Assembly (NCBI RefSeq): GCF_002223055.1
Contig: NZ_NKFL01000005.1
Span: 868,001-932,000 of the forward strand
Direction of reading: 5' to 3'
Length of the DNA: 64,000 bases
DNA from: Burkholderia sp. HI2500
GTDB lineage: Bacteria > Pseudomonadota > Gammaproteobacteria > Burkholderiales > Burkholderiaceae
Shown piece by piece: positions 8,119 to 18,405 of the stretch. The notes beneath the pieces were generated by a model. That model searched no databases and was not told the DNA's origin. It was given only the letters and a program-made list of their open reading frames with translations. Position numbers and translations under genes: made by a program. Within the stretch, counting starts at the first letter, position 1, and each line of letters opens with the position of its first letter.

Positions 8119-8762
8119 GGCTGAGGCTCGTATTCGGCGATCACGTTCGTTTCGCGGCGCGCGGCATCGATCCAGCGCTGCACGGCCGGCAGCGCCGTCA
8201 CGCGCGCCGCATAGCCGGCCGCTTCCGGCGACAGGCCCGGCGCGTACGTGTTGAAGCGCATCACGACGGGGGCGTACATCGCATCGGCAATGCCGAATTC
8301 GCCGAACAGGAACGGCCCGCCCGACGCCTCGAGACACGCGCTCCACAGCGCATCGATGCGCGCGACATCGGCGAGCGCGTCGGGTGTCGCGCCGCGCCCC
8401 GGCATCGACGCGCGCACGTTCATGCCCATCTGCGTGCGCAGCGCCGCGAAGCCCGAATGCATCTCGGCCGCGACGCAGCGCGCATGCGCGCGCTCGAGCG
8501 GATCGGCCGGCCACATCGGAAACTGCGGATAGCGTTCGGCGAGCGTCTCGGCGATCGCGAGCGAATCCCAGATCGCGACGCCGTGGTCGTCGACCAGGCA
8601 CGGCACCTTGCCGGACGGCGAATACTCGCGGATGCGCGCGGCCGTGTCATCGTGGCGCAGCTCGATCGCGATCTCGTCGAACGGGATGCCGAAATGCGCG
8701 AGCAGCAGCCACGGGCGCATCGACCACGACGAGTAGTTCTTGTCTCCAATGACGAGTTTCAT
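8115..8762 (-). CDS. Glutathione S-transferase family protein
   Basis: This is a cytosolic glutathione S-transferase-like protein of 215 residues. The N-terminal thioredoxin-fold domain begins MKLVIGDKNYSSWSMRPW, with SS/SW near the position of the catalytic Ser, and carries the glutathione-binding SGKVPCLVDD segment with its cis-Pro. The helical C-terminal domain (about 90-215) contains the FGEFGIADAMYAPVV pattern. The physiological substrate cannot be told. It lies between an NDUFA9-like reductase gene (47 bases upstream) and cca (ATGA overlap), so all three may share a transcript. Confidence 0.9.
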   Translation of the reverse strand: MKLVIGDKNYSSWSMRPWLLLAHFGIPFDEIAIELRHDDTAARIREYSPSGKVPCLVDDHGVAIWDSLAIAETLAERYPQFPMWPADPLERAHARCVAAEMHSGFAALRTQMGMNVRASMPGRGATPDALADVARIDALWSACLEASGGPFLFGEFGIADAMYAPVVMRFNTYAPGLSPEAAGYAARVTALPAVQRWIDAARRETNVIAEYEPQP

Positions 8763-8809
8763 GACGGTGTTCCGGAAAACGCGAAGGTGGAAAGGAGGAC
8801 GTTGCCGGG

Positions 8810-9769
8810 CTAGCGGCGCGAGCGGAACCAGTCGAACCGGGAGCGCTGCGCGGCCTGGCCGAGATACGCGGGCGCGATGCTTTCGAGACTCGCGGGCGAG
8901 ATCCCGAGCTCCGGCGCGAGCGGCCCCGACAGCACGTTCGGCACCGACATCGTCGCGAGATTGTCGCGCGTGAGCACGGGCTCGCCGGGCAGGCATTCGA
9001 ACACGCTCGCCTGCAGCCGCGCAAGCGCGTCGGGCAGCCGCACGATGCGTGCCTGGCGGCCGACCAGCGTGCCGCAATAGCGCACCAGCTGCTCGAGCGT
9101 GTAGACGGTCGGGCCGCCGAGTTCGTAGGTCCTGCCGTGTGCGGCTGCGAGATCGAGCGTGTTGACGAACGCGCGCACGACATCGCCGACGAACACCGGC
9201 TGGAAGCGCGCGTCGGGCATCGCGAGCGGCAGCACGGGCACCGAGCGCTGCAGGTTCGCGAACGTGTTGAGGAACGCATCGCCGGGGCCGAACACGACCG
9301 ACGGGCGGAAGATCGTCAGCGCGAGCGAATCGGTCGCCGCGATCGCATGCAGCGCGGCCTCGCCATCGCCCTTCGAGCGCTGGTACATGCTCGCGCCATG
9401 CGAATCGGCGCCGAGCGCGCTCATATGCAGCACGCGCTGCACGCCCACCTCGGTGCAGGCGGTCGCGAGCGCGGCCGGCAGCGTGACGTGCGCGCGCTCG
9501 AAGCCGGGCCCGTACGGCGTGCCGCGGCCGCCATGCAGCACGCCGACCAGGTTGATCGCCGCGTGCGCACCGGCGACGAAGCGCGCGAGCGTGCGCGTGT
9601 CGAGCGCGTCGAGCTCGACGATTTCGACCGGCAGCATCTGCAGGTGGCGCGCGTGGTCGCGCCGGCGCGTGCCGATCCGCACCTGCTTGCCGGATTCGAT
9701 CAGCGCATTGACGAGCCGGCTGCCGATGAAGCCGGTGCCGCCCAGCAGCGCGACGGTCTGGCGATCCAT
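8810..9769 (-). CDS. NDUFA9-like NAD(P)-binding short-chain reductase
   Basis: This 319-residue protein belongs to the atypical extended SDR group that includes complex I subunit NDUFA9. The Rossmann motif GGTGFIG is at residues 10-16. HMSALGADSHGASMYQRSKG carries a YxxxK-like pattern in the active-site region, and FRPSVVFGPGDAFLN is the conserved block of this subfamily. In bacteria these genes are usually annotated as complex I NDUFA9-like or NAD-dependent epimerase proteins without a proven reaction. It precedes the GST and cca genes on the minus strand and is separated from slt by an intrinsic terminator. Confidence 0.85.
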   Translation of the reverse strand: MDRQTVALLGGTGFIGSRLVNALIESGKQVRIGTRRRDHARHLQMLPVEIVELDALDTRTLARFVAGAHAAINLVGVLHGGRGTPYGPGFERAHVTLPAALATACTEVGVQRVLHMSALGADSHGASMYQRSKGDGEAALHAIAATDSLALTIFRPSVVFGPGDAFLNTFANLQRSVPVLPLAMPDARFQPVFVGDVVRAFVNTLDLAAAHGRTYELGGPTVYTLEQLVRYCGTLVGRQARIVRLPDALARLQASVFECLPGEPVLTRDNLATMSVPNVLSGPLAPELGISPASLESIAPAYLGQAAQRSRFDWFRSRR

Positions 9770-9780
9770 GTCGTGAGCCT

Positions 9781-9814
9781 CAAAAGAACACTGCCGCGTC
9801 TCGCGCGGCAGTGT
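9781..9814 (-). terminator. Intrinsic terminator of slt
   Basis: ACACTGCCGCG (9788-9798) pairs with CGCGGCAGTGT (9804-9814) across a 5-base loop. On the minus strand this 11-bp stem is followed by TTCTTTTG. It lies 12 bases past the slt stop and separates slt from the NDUFA9-like gene. Confidence 0.85.
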
Positions 9815-9826
9815 GAAGATTGCGTA

Positions 9827-11779
9827 TCAGGGCGAGATCATGCCTAGACGTTTCTTCAACGACTGCGGTTTGCCCTCGAAGAGCGCCGCGTAGTAGACGG
9901 TGTTCGACAGCACGTTCTTCACGTAGTCGCGCGTCTCGTTGAACGGAATCGTTTCTGCGAAGATCGCGCCTTCGACCGGCTGCGTCAACACCTGGCGCCA
10001 CTGGCGCGGCCGGCCCGGGCCCGCGTTGTAGCCGGCCGTGGCGAGCACCGGCGAGCTGTCGAAGTTGTTGTAGATGTCCGCCAGATACCAGGTGCCGAGC
10101 TGGATGTTGGTATCGATGTCGTGCATCTGCGCGCGCGAGATCGTGCCCATGCCGAGCTTCTTCGCGACCATCTGCGCGGTGGCCGGCATCAGCTGCATCA
10201 GGCCGCCCGCGCCCACCGACGAACGCGCGCTGATGATGAAGCGCGATTCCTGGCGGATCAGCCCGTACGCCCATTCGGTGTCGAGGCCCGTCGATTGCGC
10301 ATAGCGCTCGACGATGTTGCGGTACGGCGACGGGTAGCGCAGCGTGAAGTCGTGCTCGGCCTTCGTGCGGTCGGCCGTATTGACCGTGCGGTCGAGCAGC
10401 TCGACGCGCTTGCCGTATTCGGCCGCGGCCAGCAGCTGGCGATCGGTCATCCCGCGCAGCGGCCAGTTCCATTCGCGGTTGCCTTCGAGGCGCAGGTTCA
10501 GCGCATAGAAACGCTGCGCAAGCGCGAAGCCCGGAATCTTGCTCACCGCGTCGATCTCGGCGTCGCTCACCTTCGTGCGCGGCGGGATCGTCGTGCGCTG
10601 GCCGAGCTCTTCGCCGGCGAGCTGCCCGTAGAAGTTGAACTGGCCCGCGACCTGCTCGAATTCCTGGTTCGCCTGCAGCGTGTCGCCGCTCTGCTTGAGC
10701 GCGCGTGCATGCCAGTAGATCCACGCCGGATCGTCGCGCAGCGACGGCGGCATCTGCTCGATCGACCAGCGCACCATCGGCCAGTTGCCGGCGAGCAGCG
10801 CGGCGCGCGTGCGCCATTCGTAGCCCGGGTTCGACAGCGGCGCATTCGTCGATTTCGCGTACCAGACCGACGCGAGCGGCGAGCGCTTGATCGCGCCCTG
10901 GTAGCCGATCGCGCCCCACGCGATCGCCTGCTCCTGCTTGGTCAGCGACGGCGCGACCGTGGTCAGCATCCCGGCGGCGGCGTCCGGATCGTTGCGCGCC
11001 ATGCGGCTGAGCGCGATCAGTGCGATCTGGTGCGACGTCGCGTCGGGGCCGACGCCGCGCGCGAGGTACAGCGGCGGCGCGCTCGTCGCCTGGTCGAAGC
11101 CGACCGGGCGCGGGCCGAGCGCGTCGACGATCTTGCCGCCGAGCGTCGTGTAGTTCTGCTCGTACGCGAGGCGCGCCTGCTGCCACACGTCGTCGCTCGT
11201 GAACTGCTGGTTGACCGTGAGCGCGGTGATCAGGTCGACGCACGCGTCGCCGTAATTCTTCGGCTCGACGAGCAGCGCACGCGCCGCTTCGGCGACGTTC
11301 TCGCCGCGCGCCGCGCGCGATTCGAGCGCATAGCACTTGACCTGCGTGTCGTCGTCGAGCACGAAGCGCTTGTATTGCTCGTCGAAGTTGCGCCAGTCGT
11401 GGCGCGCGCCGAGCACGAGCAGGTAGTCGTTGCGCAGGCGGTCGGCGATCGCCTGGCCGTCGTAGCGCTGCAGGAACGACTGCACGGGCGCGTCCGGCGC
11501 GTCCACGCGCGCGCGGCCCGTCGAATCGAACAACTGCGGCTTGATCTGGAAATACTCGACGTAGGACGGTACCGGATAGTTCGGGATCATCGACGCGAGC
11601 TGCGCGGCTTTCGCGGCGTCGTTGCGACGCGCGGCTTCACGAAGCTGCACGAAGGTCTGGTCATCCCCGGCGACCGTATCGTCGTTCGGTGCGGCGCACG
11701 CAGCCGTCCCCGCGACGAGCGCGGCGGCCGAAAGTGTGAGCGCGACCGCGCGATATACTCGGAAAAGGCTGTTCGACAT
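9827..11779 (-). CDS. slt: Soluble lytic murein transglycosylase
   Basis: The enzyme cleaves peptidoglycan glycan strands, leaving 1,6-anhydro-muramic acid, in the periplasm. It is 650 residues, the size of Slt70. A signal peptide covers about residues 1-30, with TAACAAP near its end; a lipobox is not convincing. The long middle part is the helical superhelix (U/L domains). The C-terminal SLT domain holds the catalytic Glu511 (QESRF), the GAGGLMQLMPATA block and the YNAGPGRPRQW block. Only eight bases separate its start from an upstream ATG of the divergent cyclo-ligase gene, or 20 from the preferred GTG. The slt promoter must therefore overlap the neighbour's coding sequence. Confidence 0.94.
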   Translation of the reverse strand: MSNSLFRVYRAVALTLSAAALVAGTAACAAPNDDTVAGDDQTFVQLREAARRNDAAKAAQLASMIPNYPVPSYVEYFQIKPQLFDSTGRARVDAPDAPVQSFLQRYDGQAIADRLRNDYLLVLGARHDWRNFDEQYKRFVLDDDTQVKCYALESRAARGENVAEAARALLVEPKNYGDACVDLITALTVNQQFTSDDVWQQARLAYEQNYTTLGGKIVDALGPRPVGFDQATSAPPLYLARGVGPDATSHQIALIALSRMARNDPDAAAGMLTTVAPSLTKQEQAIAWGAIGYQGAIKRSPLASVWYAKSTNAPLSNPGYEWRTRAALLAGNWPMVRWSIEQMPPSLRDDPAWIYWHARALKQSGDTLQANQEFEQVAGQFNFYGQLAGEELGQRTTIPPRTKVSDAEIDAVSKIPGFALAQRFYALNLRLEGNREWNWPLRGMTDRQLLAAAEYGKRVELLDRTVNTADRTKAEHDFTLRYPSPYRNIVERYAQSTGLDTEWAYGLIRQESRFIISARSSVGAGGLMQLMPATAQMVAKKLGMGTISRAQMHDIDTNIQLGTWYLADIYNNFDSSPVLATAGYNAGPGRPRQWRQVLTQPVEGAIFAETIPFNETRDYVKNVLSNTVYYAALFEGKPQSLKKRLGMISP

Positions 11780-11799
11780 CGTTTTGAATGGAGCACGAA

Positions 11800-12396
11800 G
11801 TGAGCGAAAGCATAGCACGCAACCCTGTGCCGAACCCGAAGGTTGCGCTACGCAAAACGCTGTCCGGCGCGCGTCGCGACGCCGCGTCGCAACCCGCCGC
11901 GAACGCCGCGCTCGATGCGCGGCTGCGCACGCTGCTCGACCGGCTCGCGCCGCGCACGGTCGGGTTCTACTGGCCGCTGCCGGGTGAATTCGACGCGCGC
12001 GAGGCCGTGCTCGCGTGGTGCGCGGCCGGCGCCGGCAGGCAGGCTGCGCTACCCGTGATCGACGAGCGGCACACGCCGCTCGAGTTCCATGCGTGGGACA
12101 CGCACACGCCGATGCGCGAAGGTCATCACCGGATTCCGGAACCGGCGTCGGGAATCGTCGTCGTGCCCGACCTGTTGCTGATTCCCTGTGTGGGATTCGA
12201 TCTGCAGCGCTACCGGCTCGGCTACGGCGGCGGCTACTACGACCGCACGCTTGCCGCCTGGCCGGGCAGCGAGCTGCCCGTGACGGTCGGCATCGCGTAC
12301 GAAGCGTGCCGCGTCGATGCGCTGCCGGCCGAAGCGCACGATCTCGCGCTGCACTGGATCGTGACCGACGGCGCGCTGTACCCGGCCGCCGGATGA
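11800..12396 (+). CDS. 5-formyltetrahydrofolate cyclo-ligase
   Basis: The enzyme converts 5-formyl-THF to 5,10-methenyl-THF using ATP, recycling the folate storage form. The hallmark motif GYGGGYYDR is present near residue 145, together with VVPDLLLIPCVGFD and the N-terminal ALRKTLSGARR basic segment. The GTG at 11800 is chosen because GGAG lies 6 bases before it (11790-11793), giving 198 residues. The ATG at 11788 (202 residues) has no ribosome-binding site and would lie 8 bases from the divergent slt start. It is monocistronic here, ending 74 bases before the convergent winged-helix gene. Confidence 0.92.
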   Translation: MSESIARNPVPNPKVALRKTLSGARRDAASQPAANAALDARLRTLLDRLAPRTVGFYWPLPGEFDAREAVLAWCAAGAGRQAALPVIDERHTPLEFHAWDTHTPMREGHHRIPEPASGIVVVPDLLLIPCVGFDLQRYRLGYGGGYYDRTLAAWPGSELPVTVGIAYEACRVDALPAEAHDLALHWIVTDGALYPAAG

Positions 12397-12470
12397 CGCG
12401 GCGGGCGGCGCCGCATCCGTCGTCGCACGCCCGTCAGCGCACCGCGGCGCGCCAGCCGCGGCGCAACCGT

Positions 12471-12983
12471 TTACAGCGACGCCGCCGCGCGCGCGGCCGT
12501 GTCGTACAGGCCCGATGCGTTGCGCAGCAACTGCGCCGCGTCGCCGATCTGCTCGTTGGTGAGCCCGCTGTCCTTCAGCGTCTCGATCAGGCAGTGCTCG
12601 CGCACCTCGCGGTACTTCAGGCACAGGTCGCGGCCCGCGTCGGTCGCGAAGAAGAACACTTCCTTGCCGTTCTTCTCGCTCTTCACATAGCCGCGGGCGA
12701 TCAGTTTTTTCAGCGCATAGGTCGCGACGTGCGTATCCTCGATATTGAGCACGAAGCAGATGTCGGCGAGCTTCTTCTTGCGTTCGCGATGGCTGACGTG
12801 ATGCAGCAGCGACACCTCGACCGCCGTCATGTCCTTCGCGCCGGCCGCCGACATGCAGCGCACCATCCACCGATTGAAAGCATTGCCTGCCATGATGAGG
12901 CCGTATTCGAGTTCCGACAGCTCCGCGCTCGAATCGGAAACGAGGTGTTCGGATGACACGATCTTGGTCGCAGGACGCTTCAT
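12471..12983 (-). CDS. Winged-helix (MarR-like) DNA-binding regulator
   Basis: This 170-residue protein is predicted to be a homodimeric winged-helix regulator related to MarR. The core (about 55-140) has a helix-turn-helix (LADICFVLNIEDTHVATYALKK) followed by the wing (GYVKSEKNGKEVFFFATDAG). The start at 12983 (MKRPATKIVSS) is preferred over upstream start codons, which would add a poorly conserved Arg-rich stretch, although its ribosome-binding site is weak. It is divergent from pxpBCA, and the shared 148-bp gap holds inverted repeats. Control of the 5-oxoprolinase genes is therefore plausible but inferred. Confidence 0.8.
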   Translation of the reverse strand: MKRPATKIVSSEHLVSDSSAELSELEYGLIMAGNAFNRWMVRCMSAAGAKDMTAVEVSLLHHVSHRERKKKLADICFVLNIEDTHVATYALKKLIARGYVKSEKNGKEVFFFATDAGRDLCLKYREVREHCLIETLKDSGLTNEQIGDAAQLLRNASGLYDTAARAAASL

Positions 12984-13073
12984 GGAAAGGCGGAGCAAGC
13001 CGGATGACAGGGTGTGCCGAGTGTACGCCAGAAGCCCCGACATACGGGCTAGGCGAAAACGCTTATTGGGAAG

Positions 13074-13109
13074 TTGTCGATATTTTATTGACAATGTGCG
13101 CTAACATTG
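13074..13109. promoter_or_regulatory. Inverted repeats between regulator and pxpB
   Basis: Two inverted repeats lie in the divergent region: TTGTC (13074-13078) with GACAA (13090-13094), and CAATGT (13092-13097) with ACATTG (13104-13109) across six bases. A consensus-like TTGACA is at 13088-13093, although no good -10 follows at 16-18 bases. The position, 23 bases upstream of pxpB, fits an operator, probably of the adjacent winged-helix protein. Confidence 0.5.
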
Positions 13110-13131
13110 CCGTCCGAACCGTGCCAGTCCG

Positions 13132-13788
13132 ATGACGCAACCCCGCTTTTATCCGCTCGGCGATGCCGCCCTCGTCTGCGAGGTGCCGCCGCCCGCCACG
13201 CTCGATTGCCAGCGCCGCGTCTGGGCCGTTGCCGAGGCCGCGCGCGCGTGGCCCGACGTGATCGACGTCGTGCCCGGCATGAACAACCTGACGATCGTAT
13301 TCGACGCGCTCGCCACGACGGCCGAGTCGCTCACGCCCGCGCTGCGCGACGCGTGGGAGACGGCCGACGTCGAGCACGCGGACGGCCGCGAGGTCGAGAT
13401 CCCGGTCGAATACGGCGGCGCCGCCGGCCCCGATCTGCCGGCCGTCGCCGCGCATACCGGCCTGTCGGCCGACGAAGTCGTCGCGCGCCACGCGGCCGGC
13501 GCCTACGTCGTGTTCTTCGTCGGCTTCCAGCCGGGTTTCGCGTATCTCGGCGGGCTCGACGCCGCGCTGCACATGCCGCGCCGCGCGGCGCCGCGCCTCG
13601 AGGTGCCGGCCGGCTCGGTCGGCATCGGCGGCGCGCAGACGGGCATCTACCCGGCCACGTCGCCCGGCGGCTGGCAACTGATCGGCCGTACGTCGCACGT
13701 GCTGTTCGACCCGGCGCGGCCGCAGCCGACGCTGCTGCTGCCCGGCGACCGCGTGCGCTTCACCATTGCCGGAGTCGACGCACGATGA
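13132..13788 (+). CDS. pxpB: 5-oxoprolinase subunit PxpB (KipI family)
   Basis: PxpB is one subunit of the PxpABC 5-oxoprolinase, which hydrolyses 5-oxoproline (pyroglutamate) to glutamate with ATP. The 218-residue protein matches the KipI/AHS1 family: VIDVVPGMNNLTIVFD in the N-terminal domain, VFFVGFQPGFAYLGGL, LEVPAGSVGIGGAQTGIYP, and SPGGWQLIGRT near the end. It is first in pxpB-pxpC-pxpA. The stop overlaps the pxpC start (ATGA), so they are translationally coupled. The divergent winged-helix gene and inverted repeats upstream suggest local control. Confidence 0.93.
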   Translation: MTQPRFYPLGDAALVCEVPPPATLDCQRRVWAVAEAARAWPDVIDVVPGMNNLTIVFDALATTAESLTPALRDAWETADVEHADGREVEIPVEYGGAAGPDLPAVAAHTGLSADEVVARHAAGAYVVFFVGFQPGFAYLGGLDAALHMPRRAAPRLEVPAGSVGIGGAQTGIYPATSPGGWQLIGRTSHVLFDPARPQPTLLLPGDRVRFTIAGVDAR

Positions 13789-14852
13789 CCCAGAGCACCG
13801 TACCGGGCACCATCGAAGTGGTGCGGGCCGGCCCGCTGTCCACCGTGCAGGATCTCGGGCGCCGCGGCGCGCGCCATCTCGGCGTCGCGCAGGGCGGCGC
13901 GCTCGACGGCCTCGCGCTCGAAGTCGGCAACCGGCTGGTCGGCAACCGCGCCGATGCGGCGGCCGTCGAGATCACGATCGGCCCGGCCGCGTTCCGCTTC
14001 ACGCGCGCGACCCGCATCGCGATCACCGGCACCGAGTTCGGTGCGACGCTCGACGGCCAGCGCGTATATTCATGGTGGAGCCTGCCGGTCGAGGCCGGGC
14101 AGACGCTCGTGCTGCCCGCCGCGAAACGCGGGATGCGCGGCTACCTGTGCATCGCCGGCGGCATCGACGTGCTGCCGATGCTCGGCTCGCGCAGCACCGA
14201 TCTCGCGTCGCGCTTCGGCGGCCTCGGCGGCCGCGCGCTGCGCGACGGCGATCGCCTCCCGGTCGGCGTGCTTCCGGCCGGGATGGGTTGCCTCGCGGCC
14301 GACGCGCCCGAATTCGGCGTCAAGGCGCCGGCGTGGTGCGCGTTCGTGCGCGTCGACGAGCCGCCGCGCCGTCACCGCCCCGCGCATGCGCCGTGGGCGA
14401 TGCCGGTGCGCGTGCTGCCGGGCCCCGACTACGCGTCGTTCGCCGCCGATTCGCAGCAGGCGTTCTGGGATGAGGAATGGCTGGTCACGGCGAACAGCAA
14501 CCGCATGGGCTACCGGCTGGCCGGTGTCGAACTCGTGCGCGAGCGGCCGGCCGAGCTGCTGTCGCACGCGGTGCTGCCCGGCACGATCCAGGTGCCGCCG
14601 AACGGCCAGCCGATCGTGCTGATGCACGACGCGCAGACCACCGGCGGCTACCCGAAGATCGGCACGGTGATCCGGGCGGACCTGTGGAAACTCGCGCAGG
14701 CGCGGCTCAACCTGCCGATCCGCTTCGTGCGCACGACACCCGACGCCGCGCGCGCCGCGCTGGCCGCGGAACGTGCGTATCTGCGGCAGATCGACGTGGC
14801 GATCGACATGCGCGAGGAAGCGCGCCGCCGCGCCGAGTCGCGCGCGGCGTGA
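13785..14852 (+). CDS. pxpC: 5-oxoprolinase subunit PxpC (KipA family)
   Basis: PxpC is the biotin-dependent-carboxylase-like (KipA/AHS2) subunit that works with PxpB and PxpA to open 5-oxoproline. The 355-residue protein shows the family blocks: [22 protein letters not shown] at the N-terminus, [22 protein letters not shown] (about 118-140), [17 protein letters not shown], and [20 protein letters not shown]. It starts inside the pxpB stop codon. The gap to pxpA is 73 bases, within the same probable operon. Confidence 0.93.
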   Translation: MTQSTVPGTIEVVRAGPLSTVQDLGRRGARHLGVAQGGALDGLALEVGNRLVGNRADAAAVEITIGPAAFRFTRATRIAITGTEFGATLDGQRVYSWWSLPVEAGQTLVLPAAKRGMRGYLCIAGGIDVLPMLGSRSTDLASRFGGLGGRALRDGDRLPVGVLPAGMGCLAADAPEFGVKAPAWCAFVRVDEPPRRHRPAHAPWAMPVRVLPGPDYASFAADSQQAFWDEEWLVTANSNRMGYRLAGVELVRERPAELLSHAVLPGTIQVPPNGQPIVLMHDAQTTGGYPKIGTVIRADLWKLAQARLNLPIRFVRTTPDAARAALAAERAYLRQIDVAIDMREEARRRAESRAA

Positions 14853-14925
14853 CAATGGCGGTAGCGGTACCGAAGGCAGTCGCGGTAGAGAAAACGGGCC
14901 ACGCAATCAGTGGACGAGGAACATC

Positions 14926-15690
14926 ATGCAAATCGATCTGAATGCCGATCTCGGCGAAGGATGCGGTTCGGACGAGGCGCTGCTCGACCTCGTGACGTCC
15001 GCGAACATCGCATGCGGGTGGCATGCGGGCGGTGCGAACGCGATGCGCGACTGCGTACGCTGGGCCGTGCAGAAAGGCGTGGCGATCGGCGCGCACCCGA
15101 GCTTTCACGATCCGGAGAATTTCGGCCGCAAGGAAATGCAGCTACCGGCCAGCGACATCTACGCGGGCGTGCTGTACCAGCTCGGCGCGCTGTCGGCGAT
15201 CGCGCAGGCCGAGGGCGGGCGCATCGCGCACGTGAAACCGCACGGCGCGCTGTACAACCAGGCCGCGCGCGACCCGCTGATCGCCGATGCGGTGGTGTCC
15301 GCGATCCGCGATTTCGACCCGTCGCTCGCGGTGTTCGGGCTCGCGAACAGCGTGTTCGTCGCGGCCGCGCGGCACGCGGGGCTCGCCGCGGTGGAGGAAG
15401 TGTTCGCCGATCGCGGCTACCGCGCCGATGGCTCGCTCGTGCCGCGCAACCAGCCCGGCGCGCTGATCGACGACGAGGATACGATGATCGCGCGCACGCT
15501 GGACATGGTGCGCAGCCGGCAGGTGCGGGCGATCGGCGGCGAATGGGTGATGCTCAATGCGCAGACCGTCTGCCTGCACGGCGACGGGCCGCACGCGCTG
15601 GCATTCGCGAAACGGATTCGCGCCGCGCTCGAGGCGGTGGGCGTCGACGTGGTCGCACCCGGGATGCTGCAGGCCGACGAACGCGCCTGA
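14926..15690 (+). CDS. pxpA: 5-oxoprolinase subunit PxpA (LamB/YcsF family)
   Basis: PxpA is the LamB/YcsF-family subunit of 5-oxoprolinase and completes the pathway for reusing pyroglutamate formed from glutamine or peptide ends. The 254-residue protein starts [20 protein letters not shown], the family signature. It also has [36 protein letters not shown] and [22 protein letters not shown] lies about 7 bases before the ATG. A strong bidirectional-looking terminator follows, closing the operon. Confidence 0.95.
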   Translation: MQIDLNADLGEGCGSDEALLDLVTSANIACGWHAGGANAMRDCVRWAVQKGVAIGAHPSFHDPENFGRKEMQLPASDIYAGVLYQLGALSAIAQAEGGRIAHVKPHGALYNQAARDPLIADAVVSAIRDFDPSLAVFGLANSVFVAAARHAGLAAVEEVFADRGYRADGSLVPRNQPGALIDDEDTMIARTLDMVRSRQVRAIGGEWVMLNAQTVCLHGDGPHALAFAKRIRAALEAVGVDVVAPGMLQADERA

Positions 15691-15736
15691 TCCGGCCGCT
15701 CGCGCTGGCGGACGCACGATCCGTCGCACAAAAGAA

Positions 15737-15759
15737 AAAAGCGCCCTCGTGGCGCTTTT
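15737..15759 (+). terminator. Intrinsic terminator after pxpA
   Basis: AAAAGCGCC (15737-15745) pairs with GGCGCTTTT (15751-15759) around a CTCGT loop, with extra A residues before it and T residues in the right arm. It is placed 46 bases after the pxpA stop. Confidence 0.85.
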
Positions 15760-16250
15760 CCGTTGGCACAATCGCTGCGGCTTCGCCGTCTGTCGATTCG
15801 CCCCCCGAAACCGTCTTGCGACGGTGACCGGAAAACTATTCCGGATTAAAAAACGTCCGCCGCCGCCCGATTACTGCCTTTCCCCGGTGGGACGACGGAA
15901 CGTCGCTTATCCCGCAAGTCGGCCTGCATGCCTTGTTGTTGTCCGACGATGATTGGCCCCGCCGTACATGCAGACACTTCCGCGGCCGGCACGTGCACCA
16001 CGTGCCGGCAACGCGCTAACCCCGCGCTTTATTTTCTGCTACCCCGTAGAACTTTTTCTATTCTTTTCATTTTTTCAACTTGTGGATCGAAGAATAGATA
16101 TTGGCAGATCGGGATGTCAATCGTTTGAAACGCTATTTTCTGATGATTCGAGGGTTTTCCTTATCGAATCGCGTGCCCAACCAGGCGTTTGAGCCGCTCG
16201 CACGGCGTCGATCAAACAGGGGAGGATCGGTTCGGGCGCGGTGACGGCGA
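15760..16250. other. Intergenic region with a low-GC patch, no gene seen
   Basis: This gap lies between pxpABC and the convergent TraB-like gene. Its second half (about 16020-16170) is strikingly AT-rich with several T runs, unlike the surroundings. Short open frames here have no recognisable protein, codon bias or ribosome-binding site. No promoter needs to be here, because both neighbours end in it. It may be the remnant of something lost, or hold a small RNA that cannot be defined from sequence alone. Confidence 0.5.
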
Positions 16251-17388
16251 TCAGTTCGCGTCGACGCTGTAACCTTGTTGACGCAACAATTCGAGCACGC
16301 CGCGCGGGCCGCCCAGGTGCAGCGCGCCGATCGCGACGAACAGCGGCCGGTTCGGTGCGGCGATTGCCGTCATCCGTGCAACGAAGCGCCGGTTGCGCTC
16401 GTACACGATCTTGTTGTCGATCGCGTCCGACAACGCCTTCGAACGCGCGAGCCGTTCGCTCTTCGCGACCGCCCATGCCGAGATCGCATCGGCGTCGCCA
16501 ATTCGCCACAGTCGATGCAGCGCCTTGATGTCGTCGGCGTTCTGCGCGGGCGTCTGCACCATGTCCTGCGCGAGCATCTCGCGCTGCTCGGCGAGCGTCA
16601 GCCCGGTGAACGCGCGCATTTGTTCGGCGAGCGTCTCGAGCCCGATCACGCGGCCGCCCTTTTTCTTCAGGAACACGTTCTGCAGCTGCGCCTCGGTGCC
16701 GTATTCCGTCTGCAGGCCGGCCGACAGCGAATCGTAGGTCTCGACGACGAGCGCCGCGAGCCACGGCCGCATCTTGCGGATCTCGACGAGCGCGGCCGGG
16801 TTGCCGCGCAGGCGCACCGCGAGCCGCTGCCACAGCGGCTCGGGCAGCAGGCGCTGCAGGCACGGGTAGCGGCAGACGCCGTACTTCGACACGTCGTCCT
16901 GCGATTCGAGCAGGTCGTCGGGCGACAGCTCGAGCGCCAGGGTGGGCGACGCGGCGAGCGCCGCGAGGATGCGCGGCCGGAACGGCTGCACGCTCGGGTA
17001 GTCGGACGGGTCGCCGGTGTGCAGCGTGCCGAGCACGTAGAGCGTGACCTTGCCCTTGGTTGCAACGTAGAACGGCATGCGGGCGGGCTGCACGCGCACG
17101 GAGCCGCTTGAAACCGTGCCGTTCGACACGGCAGGCGCGTGGAAGCCCGGCAGGCTCATGCCGGGCGGCGGGACTTGCGATGGATGGATCGGTGAAGTGG
17201 CCGGCGCGCGCCCTTCGGCGCGCGCGGATTCGACGGGAACCACGAGGCTGGCCGCCACGCACGCGCCGGCCAGCGCCGCGCCCGTGACGGTACGCACGCT
17301 CCAGCGCCGCGCGTAGCGGCACGCGCGCATCACGCGCGCGCTGCTTGCCCCCGCACGGCGCACGCCGGACGCGCGCGCCGCCAACACC

Positions 17389-17396
<8 letters not shown>
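16251..17396 (-). CDS. TraB/GumN-family protein with export signal
   Basis: This 381-residue protein is of the TraB/GumN (Tiki-like) family, some members of which are metal-dependent proteases; its role here is unknown. The two family motifs are present: GTLHTGD in the first third and GALHLGG near the C-terminus. The start at 17396 is chosen because GGGGAGGAGA lies directly before it inside the end of dppF, and the two genes overlap by 8 bases, indicating translational coupling. From this start a basic N-region (ending CRYARRWSVR) precedes a hydrophobic stretch and a cleavage-like SARAEG. That places the protein in the periplasm or envelope. A later ATG at 17330 would give a shorter signal peptide. 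Confidence 0.82.

Positions 17397-18401
<1,005 letters not shown>

Positions 18402-18405
<4 letters not shown>

Noticed and set aside
10121..11803. Open frame of 560 codons opposite slt
   Set aside because: Shadow of slt, which has signal peptide, SLT active site and terminator.
15928..16128. Small ORF in the AT-rich gap after pxpA
   Set aside because: No ribosome-binding site or recognisable protein; composition is that of the low-GC patch rather than of a coding gene.
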